Shown: piece after piece, positions 1-9,100 of the stretch
How the letters are laid out: each line of letters starts with the position of its first letter
How positions within the stretch are numbered: the first letter of the stretch is position 1
DNA from: Amphimedon queenslandica
Taxonomy: Eukaryota; Porifera; Demospongiae; Haplosclerida; Niphatidae
Length of the DNA stretch: 21,334 nucleotides
NCBI RefSeq assembly: GCF_000090795.2
Contig: NW_003546549.1
Location: 85,015 to 106,348 of the forward strand
Direction: 5' to 3'
Translations under genes and position numbers: made by a program
Notes under the pieces: model-generated
What the model saw: only the letters and a program-made list of their open reading frames with translations
Told to the model about the DNA's origin: nothing
The model's database searches: none

Positions 1-246
1 TCTGGTAATCCTTCCACCGATGGTTCATATCAATTTGGTGTACTCTATGCATCTGATCCATTGTGGGATGGTGAGGGATGTGGTAGTCTTGAAGGTGATT
101 GCTGTGCAGCTCCTGGTCTTCCATGGTTCAATAAGATACTAAACACTACCACTACTGACTACCTTGAGCTGAGGGTGTGTGCTAATCAAGCTGCACCAAT
201 TGATGAAGACGTTCCTATTAGCTTTTATGAGTTGTATGTCAAATGA
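1..246 (+). CDS. Fibrinogen-like secreted protein, copy 1 (3' end only)
   Basis: The window opens inside this gene. Frame 1 is open from base 1 to TGA at 244-246 and gives the last 81 residues. It contains the motifs DPLWDGEGCGSLEG, a CC pair, LPWFNK, TTDYLELRVCANQ and the C-terminal YELYVK. These match the end of the intact copy at 3723-4838 almost residue for residue, with small differences such as GEGCGSLEGDCCAAPG for GKGCGSLEGNCCTSRPS. The first bases are identical to copy 3, and the similarity runs past the stop codon into the 3' flank, to about base 285. By family analogy it is the end of a secreted, disulphide-rich fibrinogen-related protein. The upstream signal peptide and coiled coil would lie outside the window. 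Whether this copy is intact upstream cannot be seen. Confidence 0.85.
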   Translation, partial: SGNPSTDGSYQFGVLYASDPLWDGEGCGSLEGDCCAAPGLPWFNKILNTTTTDYLELRVCANQAAPIDEDVPISFYELYVK

Positions 247-1290
247 TGAGAATATTATACTGATGAACAGTTCAGTACATATTGTGTGTACATGCGTGTA
301 GTGAGTTAATAGAGTAGTAGATGTATTAGTTGTTTGATTGAGTTGATTTAAAAATAATTTTAAAGCAATGCAACTGAGCTATTGTTGTCTTATGGGGCAA
401 GACTCTATAATGAAGATGTGGTCAGTGATACTATGAGTCCTGTTGACTTCTCTGATCATGTTCCTGTATGTAATGACCTGTTGAAAGAGGCTCAAAGTAA
501 CAGTGCATGTATTTCAATGTGGTACTGATGACTGAATGAATTAATGGTATATACATGTACTTGATAATTACAGTCAAACCTTTAGTTTGGACTCAACAAT
601 ACTGGGTTCATTAATACACATTTATATTGCATTGGTACTGATACTACCTGTCCTCATTAAATAAGAGTCCTATTTAGGGTGTCCGCATTAGCAGGTTTGA
701 CTTCCTCTGATATTTTGCTGGCTTGCATACCCATGGATACAGAAGTAACAGTACCATATAGTTGGTCATTTTAGGGGGGCAATATTTCTACTAAATTCCC
801 TTAAAAGTTAAAAGTTAATAAAAGTTAAAAGGTATTTATGGGTACCAGTACAAATATTTGTAACTAACAACTGAAGTTAGTAAACTTATTCTCTTTACTT
901 GTAATACCTTTTGTACATTGAAAATATTATAATAGATACAAAGATTCTGGCTTCTCCGTTAGCTTGAAGTAATGGTCACATTGGTCAGGGAGTCGTAGTA
1001 GCTCTGCATAGCCATTAGTTATGGGTTGTGGTATGCAAATTGATAGTGTTAGTGTACTACTACATTACCTATACATTTTTCGCTGACAAGTCACTGGTCT
1101 AGAGTACGTCCTTTAAATGTTTGACATTACCTGCTGATGTCAATAGTCAGGCTCTTCTGCACTTCTGCAAGCACTCCTGAATCTGTTACACAATATTCAC
1201 ATTCCAGTAATCATTCATGCTCTTGATTAAATTAGCAAAACAGAACTACACGGTATAGAGTACGCTCTTTAAATGTTTGTCATTGCATAC
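247..1290. other. Non-coding stretch around the ankyrin exon and upstream of copy 2
   Basis: Bases 247 to about 365 are the 3' flank of copy 1 and resemble the 3' flank of copy 3 at first. The ankyrin exon lies at 366-496. The rest, up to the copy 2 promoter, shows no convincing exon on either strand. It is AT-rich and contains short direct repeats (AAAAGTTAA units near 802-832) and one copy of a duplicated promoter block at 1100-1159. If the ankyrin and SOCS exons are joined, this is intron. Confidence 0.5.
366..496 (+). CDS. Internal exon with an ankyrin repeat (putative ankyrin/SOCS-box gene)
   Basis: After an acceptor-like AAAG at 362-365, one frame reads NATELLLSYGARLYNED and continues as ...SPVDFSD...LLKEAQ. 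ELLLSYGA is the helix-loop core of an ankyrin repeat. The run after it looks like the capping region that leads into a SOCS box in ASB-type proteins. A donor, GTAACA, at 497 leaves phase 1. The SOCS-box exon at 5394 begins with the two bases needed to complete that codon, giving ...LLKEAQ-S-RVWPLQHFC. ASB proteins are substrate receptors of Cullin-5/Elongin B-C ubiquitin ligases. The acceptor is weak (AT-rich, little pyrimidine), so the start could instead be the AG at 379-380. Earlier ankyrin exons would lie left of the window. It could also be a relic exon. Confidence 0.55.
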
Positions 1291-1326
1291 AGCATCGTGT
1301 CTGATGTCATTAGTCAGGCTCTTCTG
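1100..1326 (+). repeat. Duplicated promoter block upstream of copy 2
   Basis: Two related blocks, 1100-1159 and 1256-1326, share TAGAGTACG, CTTTAAATGTTTG, the octamer TGATGTCA (1135-1142 and 1302-1309) and the end TAGTCAGGCTCTTCTG. The second block has an extra GCATACAGCATCGTGTC-type insert. The downstream half of the second block also precedes copy 3 at 3632-3666. TGATGTCA resembles a CRE/ATF site and TTAGTCA an AP-1-like site. Their use as binding sites is inferred. Confidence 0.6.
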
Positions 1327-1331
1327 GATAT

Positions 1332-1338
1332 TATAAAA
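1332..1338 (+). promoter_or_regulatory. TATA box of copy 2
   Basis: TATAAAA lies in a block almost identical to the copy 3 promoter (TATTATAAAAGGAGTGAGGA) and about 46 bp before the position of the lost start codon. The promoter looks intact although the reading frame is not. Confidence 0.65.
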
Positions 1339-1383
1339 GGAGTGAGGAGTAAACAGTAAACAATCATTACAAAGAGGATAATA

Positions 1384-2580
1384 GTGCTCTCTCTTCTTAT
1401 ACTAGCTATTGCTTGTCTCCCTCAGTTTATCAGTAGTTCTAATCTTGCTCTTACATTTGATGCTACTAACAGTACCTGTACTGCAGCCTGTACTATATAT
1501 ATATACCTGCAGTGATACCAGTAATACTAATACCAATCAATACAACACTGATGATAAGCTATTGAATGAACTACTCAATGCTACAAGGAATAATGGTCAA
1601 GATATTCAAGAGATAAAACAGAAAATGGACGGTATCATTTCTACTCTCTCTCATATCAAGGAGACTGCTACCTCTAATGCTGGAGCTATCAATGATATAC
1701 TGCTACTAGTAGAAGACCTTATCATGTTACACAATGATTCATCTTCCTTCTCTCCTATCCCTACTTCTTGTCAAGAGATTAAGGACAAACAACCAAACAG
1801 TCCTTCTGGTATATACCTATTGAAAACTGCTAATAATCAAACTCAAAGTGTTTATTGTAATATGGAGGAGCTGTGTGGTTCAGTAGGATGGACAAGACTA
1901 GCATATCTGGATATGACTGATGCTACAGTGAACTGTCCTTCTGGGTTTAGACTGTACCAGTCAGGAGGAGTTAGAGCTTGTGGTAGAGCAACATCAAGTG
2001 GAGGCAGTTGTGTATCAGTTCAGCTTCCATCTAATGGTATCAGTTACTCTCAAGTGTGTGGTAGAGTAGTGGGATATCAGTATGCTTCACCTGATGCAGT
2101 TGGTACTAGTAACATTTATCAATATCTCAATAATATTAATACTTATTATGTTGATGGTGTTAGTATCACTCATGGGTCTCCTCATCAACATGTCTGGACA
2201 CTAATGGCTGGACTGATGGAAGCTGATTATCATGTTAATGATCCCAATAGGGGCCACCTAAATTGTCCTTGTTCTCAAGGTGGTCTGCAAAGCGTAACTC
2301 TTCAGTCTTTCATTGGTAATGACTACTTCTGTGAATCTGGTAATCCTTCTACCAATAGTACATTTCAGTTCATACTCTATACATCTGATCCATTGTGGGA
2401 TGGTAAAGGGTGTGGTAGTCTTGAAGGTAATTGTTGTACATCTCGTCCTAGTCTTCCATGGTTCAATAAGATACTAAACACTGCCACTACTGACTATACC
2501 TTGAGCTGAGGGTGTGTGGAGATCAAAGCACAACTGATGAAAATGTTCCTGTTAGTTTTTATGAGTTGTATGTCAAATGA
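1384..2580 (+). pseudogene. Fibrinogen-like secreted protein, copy 2 (broken)
   Basis: The copy is collinear with copy 3 and has three lesions. The start ATG is GTG at 1384-1386. A TA-repeat expansion near 1492-1505 shifts the frame, so the signal-peptide frame meets TGA at 1513-1515. A TA insertion near 2495-2498 shifts the end, giving a premature TGA at 2507-2509 in place of the LELRVCANQ...YELYVK tail, whose old stop is at 2578-2580. Between the two shifts about 330 codons stay open: coiled coil (QDIQEIKQKMDGIIS), SCQEIKD, SPSGIYLL, VYCNME, VWTLMAG, DYFCESG, DPLWDGKGCG. An in-frame ATG at 1460 could start a shortened protein with a hydrophobic leader (MLLTVPVLQPVLYIYTC), so low-level product is not excluded. 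Both shifts are in TA runs, so assembly error should be considered. Confidence 0.8.
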
Positions 2581-3631
2581 TGAGAACATAAACTGATAAA
2601 CACAGTTTGATAGATAGTGCGTGTGTGTAGTTAGTTGGTATAATAGTAGACTAGTTGTAGTTAGTTTATAGTTGTGGTTTTTTTGTTTTTGAGTAGTTGA
2701 TTTGAAAATAATTTGAAAGTGATACATAATGCAATACAGGACAGGGCATTTCAGTTAGCTGGGTAATTCTGTCTATTTTGTTTATTATTGAGGCTTTACA
2801 GGACACAAAATAGAGAAGAAAACTAAAATTAATGATAAGTAATAGCAAACACAGTAGAGAAGTCCTGATGGAATGAAAGGGCCTTGTCCTAACACCCAAA
2901 CATAATACATGCACACAATCACATAGGCACTAGGCTGCAGTGTTTGCTCAACAAGGTTTACTGGGCGTTTTGGTGTCTCTGCTATAGCAGTACTGCATAA
3001 CACAGTGGTTGAGAATCTGGGGGGCAGGGGGGCTGGACCCCCCTCCCACTTTTGATGCAGGGGGGGCACAGCCCCCCCCACTTTTGAGCAGAACAATTGC
3101 TTACTATTACATATACATAAGGAAATTACTGATAATTTAGACTTAGTATTAATTGCTAAGGAGTATATTAGTGTAACTGATAAACGCACTAAATTTTTTG
3201 GATCATTTTAAATATAATTAAATTAATGAATGTACGTTGGTTTAAAAAATGAGCCCCCCCCACTTTTAGATTGGTGTCTCAGCCCCTGTAACAGACTTCA
3301 GCGGCATTCTAAAGCTTATAGTATGATGTCTAAAGCTTCTTCTCAAGTGTTCTCCACTGTTCCTTATGCAAACTTCTACACGTGTCTTTAGGTACACCCA
3401 CGCTTTAGGTCTCACATGACTTACTTCTAGCTTCTACACAGTGATGTTTCAGCTAATATAGTGCAGTTTGACACTCTAACTATTATCTACTCTTGTCATT
3501 ATCAGTAATCATAATAGGTGTACATGTATGTATAACAACGGGATATGTGTAAACTGTGTATAGTACATTATCATTTTGTTACAAATTACACATCATGTGT
3601 ACTCTTAGCACAATACGCTATATTTTTATGA
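2581..3631. other. Non-coding stretch between copies 2 and 3, with G/C-tract repeats
   Basis: The 3' flank of copy 2 is followed by sequence with no credible exon. The open frames here on the minus strand have no recognisable domain and run through low-complexity tracts. A G-run/C-run cluster lies at 3018-3079, and a related C-run plus ACTTTT motif recurs at 3254-3268. Confidence 0.6.
3018..3087. repeat. G-run/C-run cluster with repeated C-tract-ACTTTT motif
   Basis: Alternating G6-7 and C6-8 runs within 70 bp could form hairpins or a G-quadruplex. The unit C(5-8)-ACTTTT is seen near 3050 (as CCCTCCCACTTTT), at 3072-3085 and again near 3254-3268. This suggests a dispersed repeat fragment rather than chance low complexity. 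Confidence 0.5.
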
Positions 3632-3670
3632 CATCGTGTCTGATGTCATTAGTCAGGCTCTTCTGAATAT

Positions 3671-3677
3671 TATAAAA
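3671..3677 (+). promoter_or_regulatory. TATA box of copy 3
   Basis: TATAAAA lies 45 bp before the ATG at 3723. That implies a start of transcription near 3700 and a very short leader. TGATGTCA at 3641-3648 and TTAGTCAG just after it sit about 25 bp upstream, the same layout as for copy 2. Confidence 0.7.
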
Positions 3678-3722
3678 GGAGTGAGGAGTAAACAGTAAAC
3701 AATCATTACAAAGAGGATAATA

Positions 3723-4838
3723 ATGCTCTCTCTTCTTATACTAGCTATTGCTTGTCTCCCTCAGTTTATCAGTAGTTCTAATCTTTCTCTTACATTTGAT
3801 GCTGTCAACAATACCTGTACTGCAGCATGTAATATCTGCAGTAATAATACTGGGAACAATAGTCAAGATATTCAAGAATTAAAACAGAAAATGGATGGCA
3901 TCATTTCTTCTCTCTCTCATATCAAGGAGACTGCTGCCTCTAATGCTGGAGCTATCAATGATATACTGCTATTAGTGGAAGACCTTATCATGTTACACAA
4001 TGACTCATCTTCCTTCTCTCCTATCCCTACTTCTTGTAAAGAGATTAAGAACAAACAACCAAACAGTCCTTCTGGTGTATATCTACTGAAAACTAATAAT
4101 GGAACTAAATATGTTTACTGTAATATGGAGAAGTTGCTGTGTGGTTCAAAAGGAGATTCATGGACAAGACTAGCATATCTGGATATGACTGATGCTACAG
4201 AGAGCTGTCCTTCTGGGTTTAGACTGTACCAGTCAGGAGGAGTTAGAGCTTGTGGTAGAGCAACATCAAGTGTAGGCAGTTGTGTATCAGTTCAGTTCCC
4301 ATCTAATGGTATCAGTTACTCTCAAGTGTGTGGTAGAGTAGTGGGATATCAGTATGGTACACCTGATGCAGCTGATCCTAGGCCTATTATCAATGATATT
4401 AATTCTCATTATGTTGATGGTGTTAGTATCACTCGTGGGTCTCCTCGTCAACATGTCTGGACACTAATGGCTGGATTGAATGAAGCTAGTCTTCATAATA
4501 ATGATGGTCGTTTTAATTGTCCTTGCTCTCAAGGTAGTACTCAAAACTCAACTCTTCAGTCTTTCATTGGTAATGACTACTTCTGTGAATCTGGTAATCC
4601 TTCCACCGATGGTTCATATCAATTTGGTGTACTCTATGCATCTGATCCATTGTGGGATGGTAAAGGATGTGGTAGTCTTGAAGGTAATTGTTGTACATCT
4701 CGTCCTAGTCTTCCATGGTTCAATAAAGTACTTGGTACTACCACTACTGACTACCTTGAGCTGAGGGTGTGTGCTAATCAAGCTGCACCAATTGATGAAG
4801 ATGTTCCAGTTAGCTTTTATGAGTTGTATGTCAAATGA
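3723..4838 (+). CDS. Fibrinogen-like secreted protein, copy 3 (intact)
   Basis: A single-exon frame of 371 aa. Residues 1-19 form a signal peptide (MLSLLILAIACLPQFISSS). Residues 20-48 are Cys/Asn-rich with N-glycosylation sites. Residues 48-92 form an amphipathic, probably coiled-coil stalk (QDIQELKQKMDGIISSL). From 103 a fibrinogen-like start follows: TSCKEIKN, SPSGVYLL, YVYCNME. The rest (SCPSGFRLY, CGRVVGYQY, VWTLMAG, FNCPCSQ, DYFCESG, DPLWDGKGCG, NCC, PWFNK, LELRVCANQ, YELYVK) lacks the standard fibrinogen core and resembles a lineage-specific, Cys-rich lectin-like domain. Secretion and oligomerisation through the stalk are inferred; ligand unknown. The ATG follows a TATA box at standard spacing and aligns with the signal peptide. 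Flanking copies show tandem duplication with a unit of roughly 1.4 kb or more. Confidence 0.9.
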   Translation: MLSLLILAIACLPQFISSSNLSLTFDAVNNTCTAACNICSNNTGNNSQDIQELKQKMDGIISSLSHIKETAASNAGAINDILLLVEDLIMLHNDSSSFSPIPTSCKEIKNKQPNSPSGVYLLKTNNGTKYVYCNMEKLLCGSKGDSWTRLAYLDMTDATESCPSGFRLYQSGGVRACGRATSSVGSCVSVQFPSNGISYSQVCGRVVGYQYGTPDAADPRPIINDINSHYVDGVSITRGSPRQHVWTLMAGLNEASLHNNDGRFNCPCSQGSTQNSTLQSFIGNDYFCESGNPSTDGSYQFGVLYASDPLWDGKGCGSLEGNCCTSRPSLPWFNKVLGTTTTDYLELRVCANQAAPIDEDVPVSFYELYVK

Positions 4839-5393
4839 TGAGAATATTATACTGATGAACAGTTCAGTACATATTGTGTGTGTGTGTGTGTGTATAGTTA
4901 GTTAGTAGAATATTAGACTAGATCTATAATGTTATAGTTTGATTTTTGATTTGATTCAAAAATAATTTTGAAGTAATACATATATTGTGAGACAGCGCAT
5001 TTTTTGGTATTTGTTCAGTTTGTATTTTGAAAAGTGCTCTTCTCATTTTAGTCTGTTAATTAACAGCTAGTTAGCTCATATTCCCTATTATAAATTTCAC
5101 ACCTCATAATAATTGGTAATTTTTGTGGGTTTTTTATATTTTTTCCCCTAAATTTCCTTAGAAGTTGATCGTAATACACCTTAAAAATAATGAAAATTAA
5201 TGCTCAGCAACTTGTAGAATAATAACTTATTGCATTTAAATACTGCACAGTGCACACCTGGCAAATATTAATTAGATAAATAAAAAAATTTGGGACTTAT
5301 AAAACTAACAGTCTAAAGCACATGATAAAACTTACTTACTGTATGGTAATTTGTTATCATGTCTCTACCTTTAATTCTCTCTCTCTCTTTCAG
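4839..5393. other. 3' flank of copy 3 and intron before the SOCS-box exon
   Basis: A GT repeat (about 4876-4893) and AT-rich sequence with no exon that I can support. It ends in a CT-rich tract and CAG at 5391-5393, a strong acceptor. Confidence 0.55.
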
Positions 5394-5677
5394 GTCGAGT
5401 GTGGCCTTTGCAACATTTCTGTCGTTTGGCCATCAGGAAGTATATGGGGGTTGGGAGGAGGAGAAGAATAAAGGAGCTCCCTCTACCACGACACGTCATA
5501 TCTTACCTCATCTCCCTCCCCATCTCCTGCAGCGACAGACTTCATGCAAACTGGGAGAGAACGAGATCAACAAAATGTAAACTAGTAAAGGAGAGACTAG
5601 AGAGTCATCGTCCTAAGAGAGGAGGGGCCACTAATGTGGGCGTGTTGCAAGTTCTTAAAGGTTCGTCGGACTTATAG
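5394..5677 (+). CDS. Terminal exon encoding a SOCS box
   Basis: After a CT-tract/CAG acceptor, the frame reads RVWPLQHFCRLAIRKYMG, then LPLPRHVISYLI. This is a clear SOCS box: the PLQHFCRLAIR helix is the BC box that binds Elongin B/C, and LPLP is the Cul-box region binding Cullin-5. A basic tail of about 50 residues (KCKLVKERLESHRPKRGG) runs to TAG at 5675-5677. An AATAAA at 5739-5744 would end the transcript. The exon begins in phase 1-to-2 (GT completing a codon), which matches the donor of the ankyrin exon at 366-496 and yields ...LLKEAQSRVWPLQHF, typical of ASB-like proteins. The intron would be 497-5393 and would enclose two fibrinogen-like copies. The exon's identity is more certain than the join. 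Confidence 0.75.
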
Positions 5678-5738
5678 CTTAATTTGGGATTTAATGACAA
5701 CATGTAATCTCTTATTGATGTTACAATTATAACTGAAT

Positions 5739-5744
5739 AATAAA
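5739..5744 (+). terminator. Polyadenylation signal AATAAA of the SOCS-box gene
   Basis: A canonical AATAAA 62 bp after the stop codon, in the right orientation for the SOCS-box exon. Confidence 0.45.
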
Positions 5745-6137
5745 TTAACAATAATTGATGACTCTGTTCATATATTATTAACACTGATTTCATTGTTATT
5801 ATCATTATTGTAATTGTAGTTAAAGTTGGCCAAGTATTAAAGCACACTGGTGTAATAGCTTCATTATTTACTGTCATACATTAAGCATGGTTTCTATACA
5901 ATTGAGTCTGTAGTATACAACTTGTATAGAGCTAGACCTGGACAGGCTGGGCTATATCTAGGGCTATAATGAGAACCAGGCTTAATTAAGAGTTGAGGGC
6001 TTGGTATGACTTGTGTTTTTAAGTACTTGTTCTAAATTACTAATACCAATTATTCCTTCCTCTCCTACTCTATAGCAATTAAGCATACATTATTATTATT
6101 GTCTGGTGTATTGTTCTCCTTCATATATTGCTTGAGT
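5745..6137. other. Tail-to-tail intergenic spacer
   Basis: The + strand SOCS-box gene and the - strand channel gene converge here. I see no exon, only AT-rich sequence. I found no clear AATAAA on the minus strand close to the proposed channel stop at 6138-6140, which leaves that terminal exon less certain. Confidence 0.45.
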
Positions 6138-9100
6138 TTAGTCATGTAGCACTGGTTTTGATGCGTGTGGTTGGAGGTGAGTGAAGAGTGAGTTGAGAGA
6201 CGTCACATTTGATCCTTCAAAGACGTGACGATGACTCAGTGATATCAGTCCTGACACTGCATCACCTCTCTGATCAAACAACTAGAAATGATAGCAATAG
6301 CTAATAAATAAGATTTGTTGTTTGTAGAAATTTTGAGCTGATTTTAATCAAAATTAGGTTTTATGATTTAAGTTGTTTTTTTAAATAGACCATAGTACAG
6401 TATAGGGTATTTTGCCAAAATTTTCCAAAAAGAAATCTTCATTTATATAATTTTATTTGATGCATACACATTCTTATGTTGTGTAGCAAGTTTGAGCTGA
6501 CTCCAATCAAAGTTAAATTTTTTATGAATTTTAAAAGTTAATTAAAAATTGGCTATACTATTATAGTACAGGACCATTGGACAAACAAATGACTAGGAGA
6601 GAATTTAATACATATATACACATTCTTATGTAGTGTAGCAAGTTTGAGCTGATTCCAATCAAAGTTGGATTTTTAAATGAATTTTAATGTTGTTGAAATT
6701 GGGCTAAAGACCCTTTATTTGGCTAAAAACCAATTTTGCCATAATGACTGGGAGAGAATTTTTTATTTTTATAATTTTTGGTACGTGTACATAAACGGAC
6801 ATGTACATTGTGTAGAAAGCTTGAGCTAATTCCAAATCAAAAATTTTTATGAATTTCTAAAATTTGCTCAAGTGGTTAAAGACCATTGTGTGAATTTTTT
6901 CAAAAATAGCTTGGAGAAAGTTCTTAATTTTTATATTTTATTTTGATGTATAATACTTACGTTACATATAAATTTTGGGCTGATTTGGATCAAAAATAAG
7001 ATTTTAAAAATTGACAAAAGACCATCCACTATCATTGACTGAAATTTCTATAACGTACTAATTACATGCACATTCATTTATAAACATGTATCCTATATAG
7101 TACTGTAGTGATTATAAACTCTAGATCTCTTACTGAATGTCTAAATGATCTTGACGCATGAACACTTGATCTTGAATTTGTTATACCGGATGGTGTGTTG
7201 GTTGATACCCTCTCCATTGCATTAGCCTCTTCTATCTCAGATAAAGCCTTTACCTAATATAATACATGTATAATGTGTTGATATGTTTATTATGATGATA
7301 ATGTTAATATAATGAGTCACTTTTGTGTTCACTTGTGCCCTAAACCTTTTGATTTTAAGGTTGAGCTGTTTCTCTCACTCACTCACAGCTAACACATATC
7401 CATGTACATGTACATCACAGTACATGTACATGTACATATTTGCATGTTCCTAATGGCCTTGTTTCTTGTACTACCTCTTTATTGACCAAAGGGCTCATGT
7501 GAACTGATGGACTTTATCTTTTGTTGCTATTACTTTATGAAGTATCTCGTGAAGACTCTTTTGTATCTTCTTGAGCTCTCTTAGGTTGTTCTCAAATGCA
7601 GAGAGAAGAAAAAATAATTTTTCTAACTTTTCGATTGTTGGAACTATGACCTGTAATGAATGATATGCATGTACGGATTACGCACAGTTGCATGATACAT
7701 AAATATATGCTATAAACATGATTGTAAATACGCTATCATAAGTGGGAAATAGTTTAGCAATCAAAACAATTACAAACAAGCTAATTGAAATTAACTCTAT
7801 TATTAAGATTATCTTTTGGTGATGAAGCCATTTTAATGTTAAGTTGTTATGATATTAATGTGTTTAGATTATTGTACCGGAGTATCAGTAGGTGACTGCC
7901 CTTTTGATGATCTTGAGAGTAGCCGAGACACATTGATTGTTTTATCCGAAGTTACTATATTAAAATATAAATAATAATGATATATTAGTGAATAAGAAAA
8001 GAGAGGATAGTTAATGATGATAATATTAATAAAAAGATCAATTTGTAATTTACGATCTTTTGATTGATCAAATGTGTCCACTCCTTCCTCTTCGTCTAAT
8101 GAAGATTCCTACATCAAATGAAAGATTGATATTAAAACAATGTACACATGTAGCAATAGAAAAATTAGTAAACAATCTACGTTTGTTGTACACATTAGAT
8201 ATATTGAAACTCACAAAGTTGTTGATGATGACTGCAACTACTAAATTTCCAAGTATAAACGATCCAATTATGACAAACAGTACAAGATAGAGTGGGCCCA
8301 GTACATCATAGCCACAATCCTATCAGATAAAGATCTCAGGAAAAACCAGTTACTGTATATAAACCTGTAGATCTTGTCTTATGACCGTCCACCCGTCCAG
8401 TGTGAGACAAATGAAGAGTGAGAACCATGCTTTAAAAGGAGGAATGTATGATGTGATTAACTAATAATATTTATAGACTTCCTCACCTGAACCAAGAGAT
8501 CCAAAATAGTTTGGACAATTGTTTCCAAATAAGGTAATGCCAATACCAGCAAAAACAAACATAACAATTGTGAGGAGAAATAAAAGACTCAGAGTATCTG
8601 GAGGGGAGAGAGGAGGGAGGGTATAGGATATTAAGATCCACAGTGCATGTACAATGTATTATAGTGCCTGTAGAGCAATGAATGTATTAATAAATAAACC
8701 TGGAACAGCACGAATGATGCTCTGGACCACAAGCCTAAGTCCCCTCAATGCAGTAAAACTATGAAAGAGTAATGCTGTGTTGCTAGCTAATATTGATATT
8801 ATTGTTTCACCTTCTGATGGTCCTCAATGCTAGTATCATACGTAACAGACGAAGTACATACTCAGAACCAGGAATGAATGAGAAAACTATTGCAAATTTT
8901 AAATTGAATTTTGAGTATTATAAAGGATTGTACATATACATGCTATTGCGTGTGTAGATAATTGTCTTACTTGGTCCAAAGAGTGCAACTGATACAATGA
9001 CAACGTCGAAAATATTTCCGAAACTTCTCCAGAAGCCACGAAAGTCACAATACAACTTTAGAAGGATCTCAGAAATGTAAAGAACGAGAAAAATGTAGTG

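Noticed and set aside
1409..2509. A 366-aa open frame as an intact gene
   Set aside because: It begins with TTG, not ATG, and its first 30 or so residues are the frame-shifted signal-peptide region. Comparison with the copy at 3723 shows lost start, two frameshifts and a lost C-terminus, so I call it a pseudogene.
2785..3189. A 134-aa minus-strand frame
   Set aside because: It runs through the G-run/C-run cluster, has no domain or splice context, and looks like low-complexity chance.
4480..4764. A hydrophobic 94-aa + strand frame inside copy 3
   Set aside because: It is an out-of-frame shadow of the fibrinogen-like coding sequence.
5359..5580. A 73-aa frame overlapping the SOCS-box exon
   Set aside because: The overlapping frame carries the SOCS box. 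This one has no domain and starts in the polypyrimidine tract before the acceptor.
6300..7020. A CRISPR-like array
   Set aside because: The units are long, diverged and without unique spacers between exact repeats, and the genome is clearly eukaryotic.
8060..8290. A 76-aa + strand frame
   Set aside because: It is antisense to channel exons encoding S6 and the segment after it. The minus-strand reading has the domain and the splice sites.
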